From positions 1-64,000 of the forward strand of contig DASVVT010000022.1 in NCBI GenBank assembly GCA_036386415.1: a DNA stretch of 64,000 nucleotides. The letters run 5' to 3'. The DNA comes from DASVVT01 sp036386415 (GTDB taxonomy: Bacteria; Acidobacteriota; Blastocatellia; Pyrinomonadales; Pyrinomonadaceae). Within the stretch, counting starts at the first letter, position 1, and every line of letters begins with the position of its first letter. The position numbers and the translations under genes are program-made. Below the pieces are notes generated by a model. The model saw only the letters and a list, made by a program, of their open reading frames with translations, had not been told where the DNA came from and searched no databases. Positions 42,510-51,673 of the stretch are shown here, piece by piece.

Positions 42510-44972
42510 ATGAAAAAAGATCGTGAATTGGTGCCAGCCACCCTGGAGGCTCGCGAGCTTGAAAGAGCCCTGGAGACGAAGAGTGCGCCCTATAGCGGGA
42601 GCTATAATCTATACGATAATTTAGGCGACAAGACGCACCTGCGCGATTACTGGCGCTCTGTGCGCAAGCGTCTCTGGCTGGTCATAGGGATCAGCGTGCT
42701 CATCACCAGCCTGGCGACGATCTATCTGGCGCGTAAGCCGGACATCTTCGAGGCGCAGGCGCGCGTGCAGGTCGATCTGGAGAGAACCAACCCCGCGCTC
42801 GGCGCGAAAGATAACTCGATCATCGTCAACAACCCCGTCAACGATCCCGCCTACTTCAACACGCAGCTACAGATTCTGACCGGCCCCGGCCTTCTTCGTC
42901 GCGTCGCCAAGACGCTCGACCTTGAGCACAACTCCTCTTTCCTTCGTCCAGTCTCGAAGCAGAAGGGTTCGGTGTGGCAGAGTCTGTGGCGGATGGTCGG
43001 TCTCGGCTCAAAGGAGACCGCGAGCAGCCAGCAGGCGCAGCCACAGGAAGTGCCGCTCGCAAACTCCGCTCAGCCATTGACCGCTCGTGAGGATATGGCA
43101 GAGGCCAAGCGTCTCGCGCCTTACGTCGAAGCGCTTCAGAAAAACCTCAAGATCGAGCCGGTGCGCGAGAGCCGCCTGAGCGTCAAGGAAACGCGCCTCA
43201 TCGACATCACCTTCAAGCATTCCGATCCTGAGATCGCCGCCAAGATCGTCAACACCATCGCGGACACTTTCGTCGCATCAAACTTCGAGCGGAAGAGCGA
43301 GTCGAATACATCGACGGCAGATTTTCTACAAAAGCGCATCGCGGATTTACAGAGCGACATCCGCCAGCGCGAAGAAGAGCTCGTCAACTACGCCAAGAAC
43401 CACGAGATTCTCTCTCTCGATCAGAGCCAGAACACGGTGGTGGAACGCCTTGCGGGACTCAACCGCCAGTTGCTCGAAGCCGAGAATGATCGGAAGCTGG
43501 CCGAAGCGGCCTATCGCGCCGCTCTCGCGCCCGGCGCTGCCGAGGCCATCTCCGAGGAGAGCAATGCCAAGAAGTTCATAGATGATGCGAAGATCAAGCT
43601 CGCCGAGCTGCAACAGAAGCGCGCGGAGCTGCTGGTCGAAAACACAGAGGAATGGCCGGAAGTTAAAGAGGTCGAAAAGCAGATCGCCTCCATCGAACAG
43701 CAGCTCAAGGATGCCGTTGCGCGCTCGACCACCGTCGTGGTCAAGAATCTTGAGACCAAGTTCAACCAGGCCAAGGCGCGCGAGGACGCCCTGCGTGATG
43801 CTTTCAACAAGCAGCGCGGCGAAACCCTGACGCAGAACGAAGCGGCCATCACCTACCGCATCATCCAGCAGGAGATCGAGACCAATAAAGGGCTGCTCGA
43901 AAGCCTGCTCCAGCGCTCAAAGGAGAACGACGTGGCCGGGGCTGGCACCCCCAACAACATACACGTCGTCGATTACTCGATTGCGCCCGAAGAGCCCGTC
44001 AGCCCGCGCCGCCTGCTCGGCGTGATCGCGGCCTTCATTCTCTCTCTTTCGTTCGGCGTCGGCCTCGCGCTCTTTCTAGAGTACCTGGACGATACTGTGC
44101 GCTCGACCGACGATGTTGAAAATCTCTTGCGCCTTCCGGCGCTGGCCGTCATCCCTTCGGTCGAATCCGGCGTGCGCCGTCGGCGGCTGCTCCCGGCTGT
44201 CACTGCTTCGCAGGGGCGCAATGGCGGTGAGAGCGGCACACACCCGGAGCTGTTGGTCAATACGGATGCCCGTTCGTCTCTGGCTGAAGCCTACAGGCAG
44301 TTGCGCACCTCCGTCCTGCTCTCGACCGCTGGAGGCGCGCCGAAAACGCTTCTCATCACGTCGAGCGTGCCGTCCGAAGGTAAGACCACGACCGCCGTCA
44401 ATACGGCGATCAGTCTGGCGCAAACCGGAGCCAACGTGCTGGTTCTGGACGCAGACATGCGGCGTCCACGCCTGCACGGAATCTTCGAGACGGAGAATCG
44501 TCACGGCCTGAGCACCATCCTGTCGAGCGAGATCAAGGATCAGGAAGTCTTCAACATGATCCAGCAGCACGAGGCGAGCGGCCTCTATGTGCTGACCTCA
44601 GGCCCGATTCCGCCCAACCCTGCGGAACTGATCGGCTCAGAGCAGATGCGCCGCCTCCTGACTCTACTGGAAACGAATTTCACGCACATCGTTGTGGACT
44701 CGCCGCCCATCGCTTCGTTTACAGACGGCGTGCTGATCGCCTCGATGGTCGATGGCGTCTTGCTGGTCGTCCATTCCGGAAAGAGCTCGCGCGGAATCGT
44801 CAGGCGCTCGCGCCAGTTGTTGCAGGATGTCGGGGCGAAAATCTTCGGCGTCGTTTTGAACAACGTCAACCTGCGCTCGCAGGACAGTTACTACTATTAC
44901 AACAGCTACTACCACAAGTCCTATTACACGGCCGACGCAGATTCGGGAAACCATTCGGCCACAGGCACATAG
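42510..44972 (+). CDS. polysaccharide co-polymerase with BY-kinase domain (Wzc-like)
   Basis: 820 residues. The N-terminal Wzz domain has TM1 at about 58-78 (LWLVIGISVLITSLATIYL), a long periplasmic coiled coil, then TM2 (LLGVIAAFILSLSFGVGLALF) at about 505-527. The cytoplasmic bacterial tyrosine kinase has Walker A SSVPSEGKTTTA, A' VLVLDADMRRP and B VVDSPP. The C-terminal tail is Tyr-rich (DSYYYYNSYYHKSYYTAD), the usual autophosphorylation cluster. It controls chain length and couples polymerisation to export through the Wza-like channel. It follows 106 nt after that gene. The stop codon directly adjoins a family D repeat. Confidence 0.95.
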   Translation: MKKDRELVPATLEARELERALETKSAPYSGSYNLYDNLGDKTHLRDYWRSVRKRLWLVIGISVLITSLATIYLARKPDIFEAQARVQVDLERTNPALGAKDNSIIVNNPVNDPAYFNTQLQILTGPGLLRRVAKTLDLEHNSSFLRPVSKQKGSVWQSLWRMVGLGSKETASSQQAQPQEVPLANSAQPLTAREDMAEAKRLAPYVEALQKNLKIEPVRESRLSVKETRLIDITFKHSDPEIAAKIVNTIADTFVASNFERKSESNTSTADFLQKRIADLQSDIRQREEELVNYAKNHEILSLDQSQNTVVERLAGLNRQLLEAENDRKLAEAAYRAALAPGAAEAISEESNAKKFIDDAKIKLAELQQKRAELLVENTEEWPEVKEVEKQIASIEQQLKDAVARSTTVVVKNLETKFNQAKAREDALRDAFNKQRGETLTQNEAAITYRIIQQEIETNKGLLESLLQRSKENDVAGAGTPNNIHVVDYSIAPEEPVSPRRLLGVIAAFILSLSFGVGLALFLEYLDDTVRSTDDVENLLRLPALAVIPSVESGVRRRRLLPAVTASQGRNGGESGTHPELLVNTDARSSLAEAYRQLRTSVLLSTAGGAPKTLLITSSVPSEGKTTTAVNTAISLAQTGANVLVLDADMRRPRLHGIFETENRHGLSTILSSEIKDQEVFNMIQQHEASGLYVLTSGPIPPNPAELIGSEQMRRLLTLLETNFTHIVVDSPPIASFTDGVLIASMVDGVLLVVHSGKSSRGIVRRSRQLLQDVGAKIFGVVLNNVNLRSQDSYYYYNSYYHKSYYTADADSGNHSATGT

Positions 44973-45058
44973 GATTGCGGAATGCGGATTTCGGATTGCG
45001 GATTGAAGAGCAAGAGCAACTGCTTTCAATCCGCAATCTACAATCCGCATTCCGCAAT
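44972..45058. repeat. intergenic inverted repeat, family D
   Basis: GGATTGCGGAATGCGGATTT, with GCGGATT units, pairs with AATCCGCATTCCGCAAT on the right. It begins at the last base of the Wzc-like stop codon. Confidence 0.83.
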
Positions 45059-45073
45059 AGAAGAGGGGCATTG

Positions 45074-46087
45074 ATGGCGAAACAGACGAAAGTTCTTGTC
45101 ACAGGAGCCGGTGGATTCATCGGACATCACCTCGTCACCTATCTGAAAGAGCATGACTACTGGGTGCGCGGCGTGGACATCAAGTATCCGGAATACTCTT
45201 GCACGGACGCAGACGAGTTTGAGCTTCTCGATCTGAGGCGCTGGGACAACTGTCTACAGGCCACGCGCGACGTGGAAGAGGTTTATGCCCTGGCCGCAGA
45301 CATGGGCGGCATGGGATTCATCTCGACCAATCACTACCAGATTCTGCACAACAATTCGCTCATCAACCTGCACACGCTGGATGCAGCGAAAGTGAACAAT
45401 GTGAAGCGCTATCTGTACACATCCTCGGCCTGCATCTACCCCGAATACCTACAGGAGGACGCGCAGGTGACGCCTCTCAAAGAAGAGGATGCCTATCCGG
45501 CTCAGCCGCAGGATGCCTATGGCTGGGAGAAACTGATCGCCGAGCGCCTGTGTCTGCACGCCCGCGAGGAGTTTGCCATTGAAACACGCATCGTCCGTTT
45601 CCATAATATCTTCGGCGAGCTGGGGAGCTGGGATGGGGGACGTGAGAAAGCGCCCGCCGCGCTGTGCCGCAAAATAGCCATTGCTAAATTGACAGGCCAG
45701 TCCGAGATCGAAATCTGGGGCGATGGCCTCCAGACGCGTTCCTTCTGCTACATCAGCGACTGCATCAGGGGCATCTTCAAGCTGATGCGCTCCTCTCATC
45801 ACGAGCCGCTCAATCTGGGACAGGATCGGATGGTGACGATCAACGAGTTGGCCGACATCATCTGCGGCGTCGCCGGGATACACCCGGTCAAAAGACATGT
45901 GCCGGGGCCGCAAGGCGTGCGCGGACGCAACTCCGACAATAACCGCCTGCGCCAGGTGCTCGGCTGGGAACCGGAAATCTCACTGGAAGAAGGGCTCGCC
46001 TACACCTACTCATGGATAGAAGAACAGGTGAAGGCGAAACTTGAGACGGAAGCGATGCAGGAATCGATTGTCATCAGTGGTCAATAG
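45074..46087 (+). CDS. NAD-dependent epimerase, GDP-mannose 3,5-epimerase-like
   Basis: 337 residues, extended SDR fold. Cofactor motif VTGAGGFIGHHLV, then AADMGGMGFISTNHYQILHNN, which is characteristic of GDP-mannose 3,5-epimerases (GME). The catalytic region has SSACIYPEYLQ and YGWEKLIAERL (YxxxK). GME makes GDP-L-galactose or GDP-L-gulose. Bacterial relatives in polysaccharide clusters may act on other nucleotide sugars, so the exact product is uncertain. The start is ATG 45074 with GAGGGG 7 nt upstream; the longer frame reads through the repeat and is rejected. Confidence 0.88.
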   Translation: MAKQTKVLVTGAGGFIGHHLVTYLKEHDYWVRGVDIKYPEYSCTDADEFELLDLRRWDNCLQATRDVEEVYALAADMGGMGFISTNHYQILHNNSLINLHTLDAAKVNNVKRYLYTSSACIYPEYLQEDAQVTPLKEEDAYPAQPQDAYGWEKLIAERLCLHAREEFAIETRIVRFHNIFGELGSWDGGREKAPAALCRKIAIAKLTGQSEIEIWGDGLQTRSFCYISDCIRGIFKLMRSSHHEPLNLGQDRMVTINELADIICGVAGIHPVKRHVPGPQGVRGRNSDNNRLRQVLGWEPEISLEEGLAYTYSWIEEQVKAKLETEAMQESIVISGQ

Positions 46088-46138
46088 TCAGGAGCCAGTT
46101 AGAAAGAAGGACGGTCGCACCTTTTCTACCGGCTACTT
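46077..46138. repeat. degenerate family A repeat
   Basis: GTGGTCAATAGTCAGGAGCC and TTTCTACCGGCTACTTTTTG look like decayed 7-nt units of family A. The left part overlaps the end of the epimerase gene. Confidence 0.5.
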
Positions 46139-46158
46139 TTTGAGAGAAAAACCGAGTG

Positions 46159-47544
46159 ATGATTTCGAACTATTCAATCGTCGGGCTGGGCAAACTGGGC
46201 GCGAGCATGGCAGCCGTTATCAGTAGCCGTGGTTTCAATGTCATTGGCGTTGATATTAATCATCGCGCCGTAGAGTTGCTGAATGCCGGTCGTGCACCGG
46301 TGCAGGAGACTGGCCTCGAAGAGTTGATCAAGTCAAACCGGGCGCGGCTGCGAGCGACGACCAATCACGAAGAGGCCATCTTAAACTCTGACCTCACGTT
46401 CGTCATCGTGCCGACTCCGAGTGATGAGCGAGGAGCTTTCTCGCTTCAGTATGCCGCCTGGGCTTTTCGTGAGATCGGACGCGCTCTCGCCCGCAAGAAG
46501 GGTTATCACAATGTCGTTCTGACGAGCACAGTGCTGCCGGGTTCGACGCGCCACGGTCTGTTACCCATACTTGAGCGCGAGTCTGGAAAAAAGTATGGTC
46601 GCGATTTTGGACTCTGCTACAGCCCGGAGTTCATCGCGCTCGGCAGCGTGATCCGCGACTTTCTCAATCCTGATTTTACGCTCGTCGGAGAAATTGATGA
46701 GCGCGCGGGCAGTCAGCTCGAAGCCTGCTACGCCGGGATCATGCCGAACCAGCCGCCCTGCCAGCGCATGAGCCTGGAGAATGCAGAGCTGGCGAAGATC
46801 GCCATCAACAGTTACATCACCACGAAGATCACCTTCGCCAACATGCTGGCAGACATTTGCGAACGCATCCCCGGCGGCGATGTAGATGTCGTCAGCGATA
46901 CGCTCGGGCTCGACAAGCGCATCGGACGCAAGTACCTGACGGGCGCTCTCGGCTACGGCGGCCCCTGCTTCCCGCGCGACAACGTGGCGCTCGGCTACCT
47001 GGCGCGCGTGCTCGGCACACAGGCCGAGCTGGCAGAGACGACGGATCGCGTGAACCGCTCGCTGGCTGAGAAAGTGGCCGAGCGGCTCAGGCCGATGGTC
47101 GAAGGCGGGACGACCGTGGCCGTGCTCGGACTGGCCTACAAGCCCTTTTCCCATATCGTGGAAGAGTCTCAGGGTATCTATCTGGCTAAAGCATTATCGA
47201 AGGCCGGGGCGCGTGTCGTGGCCTTTGATCCGCTGGCCGCAGAGACCGCCAATATGGAGTTGCGCGGGCAGGTGGTCATCCTGGATTCGATCAAAGACTG
47301 TCTGGCGCAGGCCGAAGTCGTGCTCATCACCACGCCTGACCCGGCGTTTGAAGCATTGACGCACGCCGATTTTGATCGAGAGAAACCGCAGGTGACGGTC
47401 TTCGACTTCTGGCGCATTCTGGATCGGAAGCAGATCGAGAAGGGCAACATACTGTATGTTCCTATCGGCCATAGCGTCGATGACGAAGCGAACACCGCGC
47501 GCCTCGCAAGCCTTTGGAGCAGCACGGCGCATGCGCCGGAATAA
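46159..47544 (+). CDS. UDP-glucose / nucleotide-sugar 6-dehydrogenase
   Basis: 461 residues. N-terminal NAD-binding motif SIVGLGKLGASMAAVI, followed by the central domain with ENAELAKIAINSYITTKITFAN and the active-site Cys in GYGGPCFPRDN. C-terminal sugar-binding domain VLGLAYKPFSHIVEESQGI. These enzymes oxidise C6 of UDP-sugars to uronic acids in two NAD steps. UDP-glucose, UDP-GlcNAc and UDP-ManNAc dehydrogenases cannot be separated by eye. Start ATG 46159, with a GTG one codon upstream. It supplies an acidic sugar for the polymer. Confidence 0.92.
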   Translation: MISNYSIVGLGKLGASMAAVISSRGFNVIGVDINHRAVELLNAGRAPVQETGLEELIKSNRARLRATTNHEEAILNSDLTFVIVPTPSDERGAFSLQYAAWAFREIGRALARKKGYHNVVLTSTVLPGSTRHGLLPILERESGKKYGRDFGLCYSPEFIALGSVIRDFLNPDFTLVGEIDERAGSQLEACYAGIMPNQPPCQRMSLENAELAKIAINSYITTKITFANMLADICERIPGGDVDVVSDTLGLDKRIGRKYLTGALGYGGPCFPRDNVALGYLARVLGTQAELAETTDRVNRSLAEKVAERLRPMVEGGTTVAVLGLAYKPFSHIVEESQGIYLAKALSKAGARVVAFDPLAAETANMELRGQVVILDSIKDCLAQAEVVLITTPDPAFEALTHADFDREKPQVTVFDFWRILDRKQIEKGNILYVPIGHSVDDEANTARLASLWSSTAHAPE

Positions 47545-47550
47545 GAGGGA

Positions 47551-47645
47551 ATCACCACAGAGACACAGAGAAAACATTAAGAGATAAGCAAGGGCAATCA
47601 TTTATTTTGATCCTGTCTTCTCTGTGTCTCTGCGTCTCTGTGATT
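47551..47645. repeat. intergenic inverted repeat, family B
   Basis: ATCACCACAGAGACACAGAG at the left and TCTCTGTGTCTCTGCGTCTC at the right, within the polysaccharide gene series. It covers nearly all of the gap 47545-47655. Confidence 0.83.
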
Positions 47646-47655
47646 TAATTTTCTG

Positions 47656-48879
47656 ATGAGCGGAAACGAGCGAAGGGAACTGTACTACGTCTGGCCGTAC
47701 CTGGAATGGGGCGGCGCGCAAATCTACTTCGCAGGGATTATGAAACTCGCCCGCCACCGATACTCTGTGCGGGCCATCATGCCTACAGGCTCTGCCGACA
47801 AGCTGCTGGGCTACATGCGGCAACTGGAGGTCCCCTGTGAGTTCTTCGATGCTCATGTGGATGCCGTGCCATCTTCTTCCCTCTGGGTCAAGATTCGGCG
47901 GCGCTGGCGAAAGGCGTGCTGCGAATTCGTCATCGCTCGCCACCTCTCGCGCCATCCATTGAAGCGCTCGATCCTGCACATGGATTTCGGCCCCTGGTCA
48001 TCCTTCTGGCTGCTGTTCTACCTTAGTCTGCGTAGCAACGTGTTCGTCACTCTGCACATCGCCCTGCCGGAGATCACAGGGCTTCGCGGCTTAGAGTGGC
48101 GGCTGAAATTCTGGATGCTCTGCTCAGTGCCGGGATTCCACCTGTTGACCTCGAACCGCGACATGCTGGAAAGCCTGAGACCTTATGTGCCGCGCTGGTT
48201 CATGCGAAGCGTGCGGGTGGCCTATTCGGGCATCGATCAGGATGAGATCAGGCGGGCGCTTGCTGCCGACTTTGATCGCGCTCGCTTATGCGAGAAGTAC
48301 GGATTACCTTCGCATCGCTTCCTGGTTTTCAGCCTCGGTCAGATGGTCGAGCGCAAAGGTTACAAAGTGCTTTTAGAAGCGGCGCGAAACCTACAGCGCC
48401 GCGCGCACGAGTCTCTCTACTTCGTGTGGATTGGAACGGCCACGCGAAACCCTGAGATCGAAGCCCGTATCGACGAGTACGGGTTGCGCGATTCATTCCG
48501 CGCCATCACCTCCGGCGAGATCGGCGAGAGCCGTCAAGACCTGCTCCTGCTCCTTCGTTTAGCCGATCTTTTTGTGCTCCCCAGCCTCAGCGAAGGTCTG
48601 CCCGTTTCGCTCGTCGAGGCGATGGCTCTGGGCAAAGCCTGCATCGCTTCCAACGTCAATGCGATCCCGGAGGCAATCATAGACCATGAAACCGGAGTGC
48701 TCGTCGCGCCCGGCGACCCAGGGGAGTTAGCCGGGGCAATCGCGGAGTTAGAACGGGACGCGCAGCTCAGGGAGCGTCTTGGGGTGGCCGGGCAAGCCTA
48801 TGCGCTCAAGAATTTTGACGAGCGTGAGGCGGCGCGCGCCACCGTGGACTATTACGACGCCTGCCAACAGGCCGTTTGA
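47656..48879 (+). CDS. glycosyltransferase, family 4
   Basis: 407 residues, GT-B fold. The C-terminal half carries the GT4 signature: FSLGQMVERKGYKVLLEAA, then ADLFVLPSLSEGLPVSLVEAMALGKACIAS (E-x7-E type) and ETGVLVAPGDP. The N-terminal domain starts WPYLEWGGAQIYFAGI. It transfers a sugar from a nucleotide donor to the lipid-linked repeat unit. The donor is unknown. ATG at 47656 follows a repeat element with little room for a ribosome binding site. The flippase gene starts 8 nt after the stop. Confidence 0.9.
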   Translation: MSGNERRELYYVWPYLEWGGAQIYFAGIMKLARHRYSVRAIMPTGSADKLLGYMRQLEVPCEFFDAHVDAVPSSSLWVKIRRRWRKACCEFVIARHLSRHPLKRSILHMDFGPWSSFWLLFYLSLRSNVFVTLHIALPEITGLRGLEWRLKFWMLCSVPGFHLLTSNRDMLESLRPYVPRWFMRSVRVAYSGIDQDEIRRALAADFDRARLCEKYGLPSHRFLVFSLGQMVERKGYKVLLEAARNLQRRAHESLYFVWIGTATRNPEIEARIDEYGLRDSFRAITSGEIGESRQDLLLLLRLADLFVLPSLSEGLPVSLVEAMALGKACIASNVNAIPEAIIDHETGVLVAPGDPGELAGAIAELERDAQLRERLGVAGQAYALKNFDEREAARATVDYYDACQQAV

Positions 48880-48886
48880 AGAGACG

Positions 48887-50401
48887 ATGAAGAGCATCAG
48901 CGTTTCTCGCAACGTTCTGTTCGGCTTCCTCTCGTGGTTTCTGCCGCTCGGATTCACCTTCGCGTTCACTCCCTTGATCGTGCGCGGCCTTGGCGCCGAA
49001 GGCTACGGCCTCTATGCGCTGGTGATGGGATTCATCAGCTATTCGTTCAGCTTCAGCATCGGTCGCGCCATCACAAGGTACGTCTCCGCCTATCACGCAA
49101 GCCGCCAGACGGAGCGGATTGGCGAGGTTCTTTCATCCACCTTGATCCTCAACCTGTGCGTGAGCTTTCTGAGCGCTGGCGCGCTTGCCCTGCTCACGGG
49201 CTGGCTCGTCACTCGCGTGTTGAATATCCCTTTGGGGCTGCAACCCCAGGCGCGGCTGGCATTTTACCTGGCTTCGGTCGGCCTGATCTTCACGATGCTC
49301 AGCCAGGTCTTGAACGCCGTGCCGCAGGCGGTTCAGCGTTTCGACGTGTATTCGTTGATCGCGACCAGCGCAGGAATCACCACCATCGCGGGCAACGCTC
49401 TCCTGGTGTGGATGGACTTCGGGGCGACTGCTTTGATCGCCTGGAATGTCGCGGCGACGGCGCTCTCGTGCGTCGCTTACCTGGTCGCCTCGCGTCGCCT
49501 GTTGCCGGAAGCCCGTCTCACTCTACAGATCAAGAGAGACGTGCTCGTGGGGATCATCAAATTCAGCAGCGCCGTCACGGCCTATCAAGTCATGGCGAAC
49601 CTCCTGCTGCTCTTCGAGCGAAGCTGGTTGACGCGCTCGCTCGGGACGGCCTCCGTCACATACTATGTCGTCCCCATCACCATCGCCGTTTATATACATG
49701 CTTTTATTTCCAGCCTGACGCTGATGATCTTCCCGATGGTGAGCGAGGCCGGAGCGAGGCAGGATAGCGCTCGATTGCAAGCGATCTACACACGCGCCTT
49801 CAAATACATCAGCATGATGGTCGTGTTTCTCAGCCTGACGCTCGCCGTCGGGAGTCGTCAGATATTATCTAACTGGTTAGGCGCGGATTTCGCGCAGAAC
49901 TCTTCAGGAGTCCTCGCCATCCAGGCTGCGGTTTTCGGGCTCATGGCAATGCTGATCGTGCCCTGGCAGATCGCTGACGGTCTAGGTTTCCCCGGAAGCA
50001 ATGCGCTCTTGGGTTTGTGGTGGCTGGTCGCAACCGTTTTGCTGGCGCTCTTTTTTACCCCGCGCCTGGGGCTCATGGGAATGGCATATAGCCGTTTGAT
50101 ACCCATGCTCATTACCCCCGTGTATATTCTCTACGTCGAGCGCCGCGTGTTCGGGCGGAATCTATGGCAGTTTTGGCGAAGAGTCTGCTTGTCTCTGTTC
50201 GTATCAGGGGGCTTAACAGCCGTCATAGAAGTCCTCTTATTCAGGCATCTGCCGGAGGGCTGGTTGTGGCTGGTGATCAATACGGGAGTGGGCGCGCTTC
50301 TCTTCTGGAGCTTGCTGCTCATCACTCGCTTCATGGATACGGATGAACAGCAATGGCTGCGCCGGTTCTTTAGCCGCGCGGTCGCGATTACGCACGGATG
50401 A
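48887..50401 (+). CDS. polysaccharide flippase (Wzx / oligosaccharide MOP type)
   Basis: 504 residues and about 12-14 TM helices. It begins VSRNVLFGFLSWFLPLGFTF, and GLGAEGYGLYALVMGFISY is typical of MOP-superfamily flippases (Polysacc_synt/MatE). It moves undecaprenyl-linked repeat units to the periplasmic side. The start is ATG 48887, 7 nt after the upstream stop; the longer frame overlapping the GT4 gene is rejected. The pairing with a Wzy-like gene (56249) makes this a Wzx/Wzy-dependent pathway. Confidence 0.9.
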   Translation: MKSISVSRNVLFGFLSWFLPLGFTFAFTPLIVRGLGAEGYGLYALVMGFISYSFSFSIGRAITRYVSAYHASRQTERIGEVLSSTLILNLCVSFLSAGALALLTGWLVTRVLNIPLGLQPQARLAFYLASVGLIFTMLSQVLNAVPQAVQRFDVYSLIATSAGITTIAGNALLVWMDFGATALIAWNVAATALSCVAYLVASRRLLPEARLTLQIKRDVLVGIIKFSSAVTAYQVMANLLLLFERSWLTRSLGTASVTYYVVPITIAVYIHAFISSLTLMIFPMVSEAGARQDSARLQAIYTRAFKYISMMVVFLSLTLAVGSRQILSNWLGADFAQNSSGVLAIQAAVFGLMAMLIVPWQIADGLGFPGSNALLGLWWLVATVLLALFFTPRLGLMGMAYSRLIPMLITPVYILYVERRVFGRNLWQFWRRVCLSLFVSGGLTAVIEVLLFRHLPEGWLWLVINTGVGALLFWSLLLITRFMDTDEQQWLRRFFSRAVAITHG

Positions 50402-50473
50402 TCCGTGGATAAATAATCGGTCGCGCTTTAAAATTATGTTAGTGGTCAAAAGGTCTTGCTGCTGTCTACGCTT

Positions 50474-50655
50474 GGCCGCGTAGCGGCCCTTGATTTTAGC
50501 CGTGCGTTTCAACGCACGGCAGGAGTCGCAAGCATCTCTCGCGTCGCGTCAGCGACGCCTGAATTCAAGGGTCGCTGACGCGACGCGAAGGCAATCACAT
50601 GATCCGCACCCGGCGTTGAAACGCGGGCTAAAGTCGATAGGCCGCTACGCGGCAG
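50474..50655. repeat. nested inverted-repeat element, family F
   Basis: Outer arms GGCCGCGTAGCGGCC / GGCCGCTACGCGG, middle arms TTTTAGCCGTGCGTTTCAACGC / GCGTTGAAACGCGGGCTAAA stated as the core motifs TTTAGCC/GGCTAAA and GTTTCAACGC/GCGTTGAAAC, and inner arms CGCGTCGCGTCAGCGACG / CGCTGACGCGACGCG. It sits between the flippase and FkbM genes, and 50402-50700 holds no gene. Confidence 0.85.
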
Positions 50656-50700
50656 GCTGGAACAGCATTACTTTTTTATCACTACCAAAATTGGATTGTC

Positions 50701-51663
50701 ATGTCGTCATCGAACCATGTGGGCTTGCGTGATAGCATCGGACTCGGTTTAGTCAAGCTGATCCGGTTTTACACCTTCAATTCCCCGATACGTAAAGGCA
50801 AGTACAGGCTCTCGGACCTGGCTTTACGGCTCTCCCGGAGGAGACTGCCTGGCGAGACCATCGTCTCGACGACGGACGGGCGACGCCTTTATGCCGACCT
50901 TTCTTCATGGGGGATGTACGAGACGCTTTACTTCATCGGAGAATATGAGTGGGCTGTCACGCACTTTATCACCACGGTTGTCAGGAGCAATGATGTATGT
51001 CTCGACATCGGAGCTAATTTCGGTTGGTACACGACGCTGCTGCATCGTTTATGCGCGCCCGGCGGCTCCGTTCACGCGTTCGAGCCGGTGCCGAATATCT
51101 TTGCCCGGCTTGAAAGGAACGTCGCGCTGGCCGGAAATCCGCCCAACATGCGCATCAACAACGTCGCGCTTGGTGACGCGCCCGGCGTTGTCACGATGCA
51201 CCAGTTCGCGGGATTGGCGATTGGGCATTCGTCGCTCTCGACGATGGGACGCTCCGATTACACGGCCCTGGAAGTCCCGATGATGACGCTCGACTCGTAT
51301 CTCGAAGAACATCACCTGGATCAGGTGAATTTCGTGAAGATGGATATTGAAGGGGCGGAGTTGATGATGTTCAAAGGGGCAGGGAAGTTGTTCCGACAGG
51401 CTGTTCCGCCCATCTGGATGATCGAAATGGCATTGGGAACCACCAGAGGCTTCAATTATCTGCCCAATGATCTGATCCTGTATATGAAAGAACAGGCCGA
51501 TTACGAGTTCTACGCTGTTGACGAAGTGGCGCTCTCCTTAATACCTATCAATGGCTTTGCTCCCGACGACATCGGGGCCAACGTGTTATGTATGCCTGCG
51601 GGGCATTATCGCGACCGGCTGCCGCGCGCCTGGGTTCGCGCTTCAGGTGTCAAGGGAAGATAA
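50701..51663 (+). CDS. FkbM family methyltransferase
   Basis: 320 residues. SAM-binding motif VCLDIGANFGWYTTLLHRL, then VHAFEPVPNIFARLERNV, and VNFVKMDIEGAELMMFKGA; these are the defining FkbM (Methyltransf_21) motifs. It probably O-methylates a sugar hydroxyl of the repeat unit. The ATG at 50701 follows a repeat region by 45 nt. The next gene starts 10 nt after the stop. Confidence 0.9.
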   Translation: MSSSNHVGLRDSIGLGLVKLIRFYTFNSPIRKGKYRLSDLALRLSRRRLPGETIVSTTDGRRLYADLSSWGMYETLYFIGEYEWAVTHFITTVVRSNDVCLDIGANFGWYTTLLHRLCAPGGSVHAFEPVPNIFARLERNVALAGNPPNMRINNVALGDAPGVVTMHQFAGLAIGHSSLSTMGRSDYTALEVPMMTLDSYLEEHHLDQVNFVKMDIEGAELMMFKGAGKLFRQAVPPIWMIEMALGTTRGFNYLPNDLILYMKEQADYEFYAVDEVALSLIPINGFAPDDIGANVLCMPAGHYRDRLPRAWVRASGVKGR

Positions 51664-51673
51664 GAAAAGTTCG

